This document shows positions 61,753 to 64,000 of a stretch of 64,000 nucleotides of DNA, piece after piece. The notes beneath the pieces were generated by a model. That model was not told the DNA's origin. It saw only the letters and a list, made by a program, of their open reading frames with translations, and did no database searches. Position 1 is the stretch's first letter; every line of letters starts with the position of its first letter. The DNA comes from Micromonospora ureilytica (GTDB taxonomy: Bacteria > Actinomycetota > Actinomycetes > Mycobacteriales > Micromonosporaceae). A program made the translations under genes and the position numbers. Where the stretch lies: assembly GCF_015751765.1 (NCBI RefSeq), contig NZ_JADOTX010000001.1, positions 248,001 to 312,000 on the forward strand, written 5' to 3'.

Positions 61753-62472
61753 ATGGCTCAGGACGAGGTCACGGTCTTCGTCGACAAGGACCTGCGGGGT
61801 GCCCGGTTCAACAGGTCGACACTGGCGGGTGCGGTGATGCGGGGCGTCGACGTGGATGGCCTGGACATCGACGCGCCGTGGCTGGCCGAGGGCACGCTCC
61901 TGGTCAACGGCGTCGATGTCGTGCCGCTGGTCGAGGCCGAGCTCAACCGACGGTTCCCCGGGCGCGATCTCCGGCTGGCCAAGGACCCGGACGACCTGCG
62001 CCTGGCGTGGACGGCGATCGAAGGAGCCTGGGCGTCCGTGGTCGACCGGGTCCGGTCCATGCCGCAGGGCGCGGTCGACGTCTCGATCGACGGTGAGTGG
62101 TCGTTCGCGCAGACCTTGCGTCACCTCGTGTTCGCCGCCGACGCGTGGTTGGGCAAGGCGATCCTGCGCCTGCCCCAGCCTTTCCACCCGCTCGGTCAGT
62201 CGCACGTCGAGTACGAGACCGACGGCTTCGACATGTCGGTCTTCGCCACCGGGCAGCCGACCTTTGAGGCGGTCCTCCAGGTGCGGGCCGAGCGACAGGC
62301 AATGGTGCGCGACTTCCTCGCGACGGTCACGCCGGAGCTGCTCGCCGAGTCTCGGCCGAGCGCCTGGTGGCCGGAGCACGTCGTTTCCGTCCTGCACTGC
62401 CTTCACGTGATCCTCGGCGAGGAGTGGCAGCACCTCCGCTTCGCCCTGCGTGATCTCGACGCCCAGGGCTGA
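61753..62472 (+). CDS. Pentapeptide-like N-terminus + DinB-family protein
   Basis: 239 residues. The first ~40 residues (VDKDLRGARFNRSTLAGAVMRGVDVDGLDID) follow an A(D/N)LxG-like pentapeptide rhythm. A DinB/YfiT-like four-helix bundle follows (about 85-235), with histidines in SFAQTLRHLVFAADAW and VLHCLHVILGEEWQHLRFALRDL that can bind a metal. DinB-family enzymes are thiol transferases; in actinobacteria the cosubstrate is often mycothiol. GGGAGGGAG precedes ATG 61753. The damage-type promoter makes it a likely DNA-damage-induced gene, in line with the family name. Confidence 0.82.
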   Translation: MAQDEVTVFVDKDLRGARFNRSTLAGAVMRGVDVDGLDIDAPWLAEGTLLVNGVDVVPLVEAELNRRFPGRDLRLAKDPDDLRLAWTAIEGAWASVVDRVRSMPQGAVDVSIDGEWSFAQTLRHLVFAADAWLGKAILRLPQPFHPLGQSHVEYETDGFDMSVFATGQPTFEAVLQVRAERQAMVRDFLATVTPELLAESRPSAWWPEHVVSVLHCLHVILGEEWQHLRFALRDLDAQG

Positions 62473-62572
62473 GACGTCGCCCCAGCGGCCGGGGGTTCCG
62501 GTCGAGTGGGATACCCCGATTTCGCTGATCTGGAGTGGATCTAGCCCTGAAACGGGCGGTCGGACGGGGTTC

Positions 62573-62595
62573 CTGTCGTACCCGGTGGTTAGTGT
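62573..62595 (+). promoter_or_regulatory. PafBC/RecA-NDp-type promoter of the Cys-rich mini-protein
   Basis: CTGTC (62573-62577), 12-nt spacer GTACCCGGTGGT, then TAGTGT (62590-62595). It shares CCTGTCGTACCC/GGTTAGTGTCG context with 61700-61722. The start codon at 62669 leaves a leader of about 67 nt. Confidence 0.72.
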
Positions 62596-62668
62596 CGATG
62601 TCACCGACGGTGCTCGGTCGGCGACGAAAGGGCGTTTACCGAGCACCGAGAGCCGATCAGGAGGCACG

Positions 62669-62887
62669 ATGCTCATCGACTGCGACGGGTGCGCGAAGCG
62701 GGCCGACGGCTGTTCCGGCTGCCCGCTGACTGCCCTGTTCGACGAGACGTCCCCGGCGGCCGGGCTGGTCGCCGCCGAGGTCGAGGCCATCGAGGTGTTC
62801 GCCCGGGCCGGCTTCGACGTGGAGGTGCTGACCGCGCCGGCGCGCCCGGAGGCGGCTCGCCGTCGTGCCACCCGCCGCGTCGCCTGA
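62669..62887 (+). CDS. Cys-rich mini-protein, unknown function
   Basis: 72 residues from ATG 62669 behind an AGGAGG site. The N-terminus MLIDCDGCAKRADGCSGCPLTAL holds four cysteines as CxxC-x6-CxxC, suited to one zinc or Fe-S site. A helix follows (AAEVEAIEVFARAGFDVEVL), then an Arg-rich tail (PEAARRRATRRVA). No family recognised. Transcribed from a DNA-damage-type promoter and closed by an intrinsic terminator at 62900-62917, so it is a single-gene unit. A small DNA- or RNA-associated zinc protein is a reasonable guess only. Confidence 0.75.
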   Translation: MLIDCDGCAKRADGCSGCPLTALFDETSPAAGLVAAEVEAIEVFARAGFDVEVLTAPARPEAARRRATRRVA

Positions 62888-62899
62888 GCGCGACACCGC

Positions 62900-62917
62900 G
62901 CCCGGAAGCGGGCTTTT
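62900..62917 (+). terminator. Intrinsic terminator after Cys-rich mini-gene
   Basis: GCCCG (62900-62904), loop GAAG, CGGGC (62909-62913), then TTTT (62914-62917). It begins 13 bp after the stop codon. Confidence 0.85.
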
Positions 62918-62960
62918 CGCGGGCCATAGGATGAGCGGTCACGGCGGGAGGAGCGGTGCG

Positions 62961-62993
62961 ATGAGCGGGGAACAACGGGCGGTGACGCGGTGA
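62961..62993 (+). CDS. Putative 10-codon leader ORF coupled to M48 protease
   Basis: ATG 62961 opens MSGEQRAVTR and ends at TGA 62991-62993, which overlaps the GTG start of the protease (GTGA). GGGAGGAG at 62946-62953 is placed ideally for this ATG, while the protease GTG has no good ribosome site of its own. A TAGGAT -10-like box lies at 62927-62932. This suggests translational coupling through a leader peptide; its sequence has no obvious sensor codons. Confidence 0.5.
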   Translation: MSGEQRAVTR

Positions 62994-64000
62994 CCCCGCG
63001 CGGCTGGGCGCTTGTGGCCCTGGCCGGGCTGACCGTCGCCCTGGTCGTGCTGGCCGCCCTGCTCATCCCGTGGCACCGCCCGCCGGCGCCCCGGGCCGAC
63101 CAGCTCGCCGCGCTCGGTGACCTGCCGGCCGAGCAGGTGGCCAAGGGCCGGGAGTTCCGGTCCGCGCTGCGCCCCGGCGGCTATGCCGCGCTCGCCGTTG
63201 GGCTGCTGATCGCCCTCGCGCTCGGGTTGACCCCGCTGGGCAGCCGCCTGGTCGAGCTGGTGGGCCGGCCGTTCGGCGGGCACTGGGCCGCGCAGGCGGT
63301 GCTCGGCGGGCTGGCGGTGGTGCTCGTCGCCGACCTGGTGACGCTCCCGTTCGCCGCCTGGCGGCAGAGCGTGCTCACCCGCTACGAGTTGAGCACCAAC
63401 GGCTGGAGCGGCTGGGCCGTCGACCTTCTCAAGTCGTACGCGGTCAGCGCGGTGATCGGCGCGGTGGCGCTGTTCGGGTTCTACGCGGTCATCCGACTCG
63501 CGCCACGCTGGTGGTGGGCGTTCGGCGCGGCCGGCGCCGCGGTGCTGGTGGTGCTGCTGTCGTTCGTGCTGCCGGTGCTGGTGGAGCCGGTGTTCAACAG
63601 GTTCACCCCGATGGAGCAGGGCCCGCTGCGCACCGAGCTGATGAGCATGGCCGCCCGCGACGGGGTGCCGGTGCGTGACGTGCTGGTCGCCGATGCCTCC
63701 CGCCGCACCAGAGCGGTCAACGCGTATGTCTCTGGTCTCGGGCCGACCCGGCGGGTGGTCGTCTACGACACGCTGCTGCGCGAGGCGACCCCGGCCGAGG
63801 TGACCGCCGTCGTGGCGCACGAGTTGGGGCACGCGAAGGACTCCGACGTGGCGGCCGGCACGCTGACCGGGGCGCTGGGTGCTGCGGCGGCCGTGGTGGC
63901 GCTCTACCTGCTCGGCTCGTGGGGGCCGTTGCTGCGGCTGGCCGGTGTCGACTCGGTAGCCCAACCGAGAGCGTTCCCGCTGTTGGTCGCCCTGGTCACG
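62990..64000 (+). CDS. M48 family membrane metalloprotease (partial, runs off window)
   Basis: First 337 residues of a Ste24/HtpX-type protease, starting VTPRGWALVALAGLTVALVVL at GTG 62990; no in-frame start exists upstream. Five or so membrane helices alternate with loops, and the zinc motif HELGH lies in VVAHELGHAKDSDV (about residue 280). The segment VLVADASRRTRAVNAYVSGLGPTRRVVVYDTLL is typical of CAAX-prenyl-protease-like M48B enzymes. The second metal site would be past the end of the window. Translation probably depends on the upstream 10-codon ORF. Confidence 0.88.
   Translation, partial: MTPRGWALVALAGLTVALVVLAALLIPWHRPPAPRADQLAALGDLPAEQVAKGREFRSALRPGGYAALAVGLLIALALGLTPLGSRLVELVGRPFGGHWAAQAVLGGLAVVLVADLVTLPFAAWRQSVLTRYELSTNGWSGWAVDLLKSYAVSAVIGAVALFGFYAVIRLAPRWWWAFGAAGAAVLVVLLSFVLPVLVEPVFNRFTPMEQGPLRTELMSMAARDGVPVRDVLVADASRRTRAVNAYVSGLGPTRRVVVYDTLLREATPAEVTAVVAHELGHAKDSDVAAGTLTGALGAAAAVVALYLLGSWGPLLRLAGVDSVAQPRAFPLLVALVT

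Overview
The window is high-GC chromosomal DNA with GTG/TTG starts, almost no tRNA-like or mobile sequence, and a gene order that matches the actinobacterial core. From memory, the stretch lipA-lipB ... sucB-lpd-pepA-gcvT-cobS-cobU/T ... glycerate kinase-erpA-adoK-ctaC-ctaF ... trpD-ctaE-qcrCAB-DEDDh/UvrC resembles the Mycobacterium tuberculosis Rv2190-Rv2218 and Streptomyces SCO214x-218x regions. The style of the proteins and of the intergenic palindromes suggests a Micromonosporaceae member (Micromonospora-like). That assignment is inference.

Layout. 0-7 kb: a GT-C-like membrane protein, lipA and lipB (lipoate synthesis) split by an aspartyl-tRNA synthetase gene that carries a T-box leader, then a second polytopic membrane protein. 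7-15 kb: secreted PHB-depolymerase-type esterase, TIGR01777 epimerase, NmrA-like reductase, a MerR regulator divergent from an aldo/keto reductase with a clear 20-bp operator, hemerythrin, LtrA and an SDR. 15-29.5 kb: sucB and lpdA (2-oxoacid dehydrogenase E2/E3, whose lipoyl groups depend on lipA/lipB), pepA, gcvT, a DUF2314 protein, cobS and a cobU-cobT fusion, a Ser/Thr kinase with a repeat-rich linker, and an M50 protease. 29.6-38.7 kb: aldo/keto reductase, a giant disordered TPR/WG-repeat protein, XRE-cupin regulator, DUF3043 protein, murA.

38.9-54.5 kb is the respiratory and Fe-S/NAD core: nadA, glycerate kinase, erpA-type Fe-S carrier, PfkB (adenosine) kinase, TusA and cysteine desulfurase, ctaC-ctaF, trpD, a degenerate receiver protein, a CtaG-type assembly factor, ctaE-qcrC-qcrA-qcrB, and a DUF4142 protein. 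Together ctaC/F/E and qcrCAB encode most of the bc1-aa3 supercomplex; ctaD is absent here.

54.5-64 kb holds a stand-alone RAM protein, a sugar-nucleotidyltransferase/NUDIX pair, an RSH-type (p)ppGpp enzyme without an ACT domain, a DEDDh exonuclease/GIY-YIG fusion, an NYN-domain protein, a DinB-like protein, a Cys-rich mini-protein and the start of an M48 protease. Three genes in this last block have near-identical TGTC-N12-TAGYGT promoters of the RecA-independent (PafBC/RecA-NDp) DNA-damage type.

The most notable signals are: (1) a T-box with a GAC (Asp) specifier and canonical 7-nt bulged antiterminator before the aspartyl-tRNA synthetase; (2) two convergent gene junctions with the same composite structure (C-tracts, GTTGATCATG palindrome, G-quadruplex-capable G-tracts); (3) the shared DNA-damage-type promoters; (4) the kinase with a SapA-like C-terminal domain and the giant WG protein. 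No CRISPR array, IS element, prophage or biosynthetic cluster is visible.
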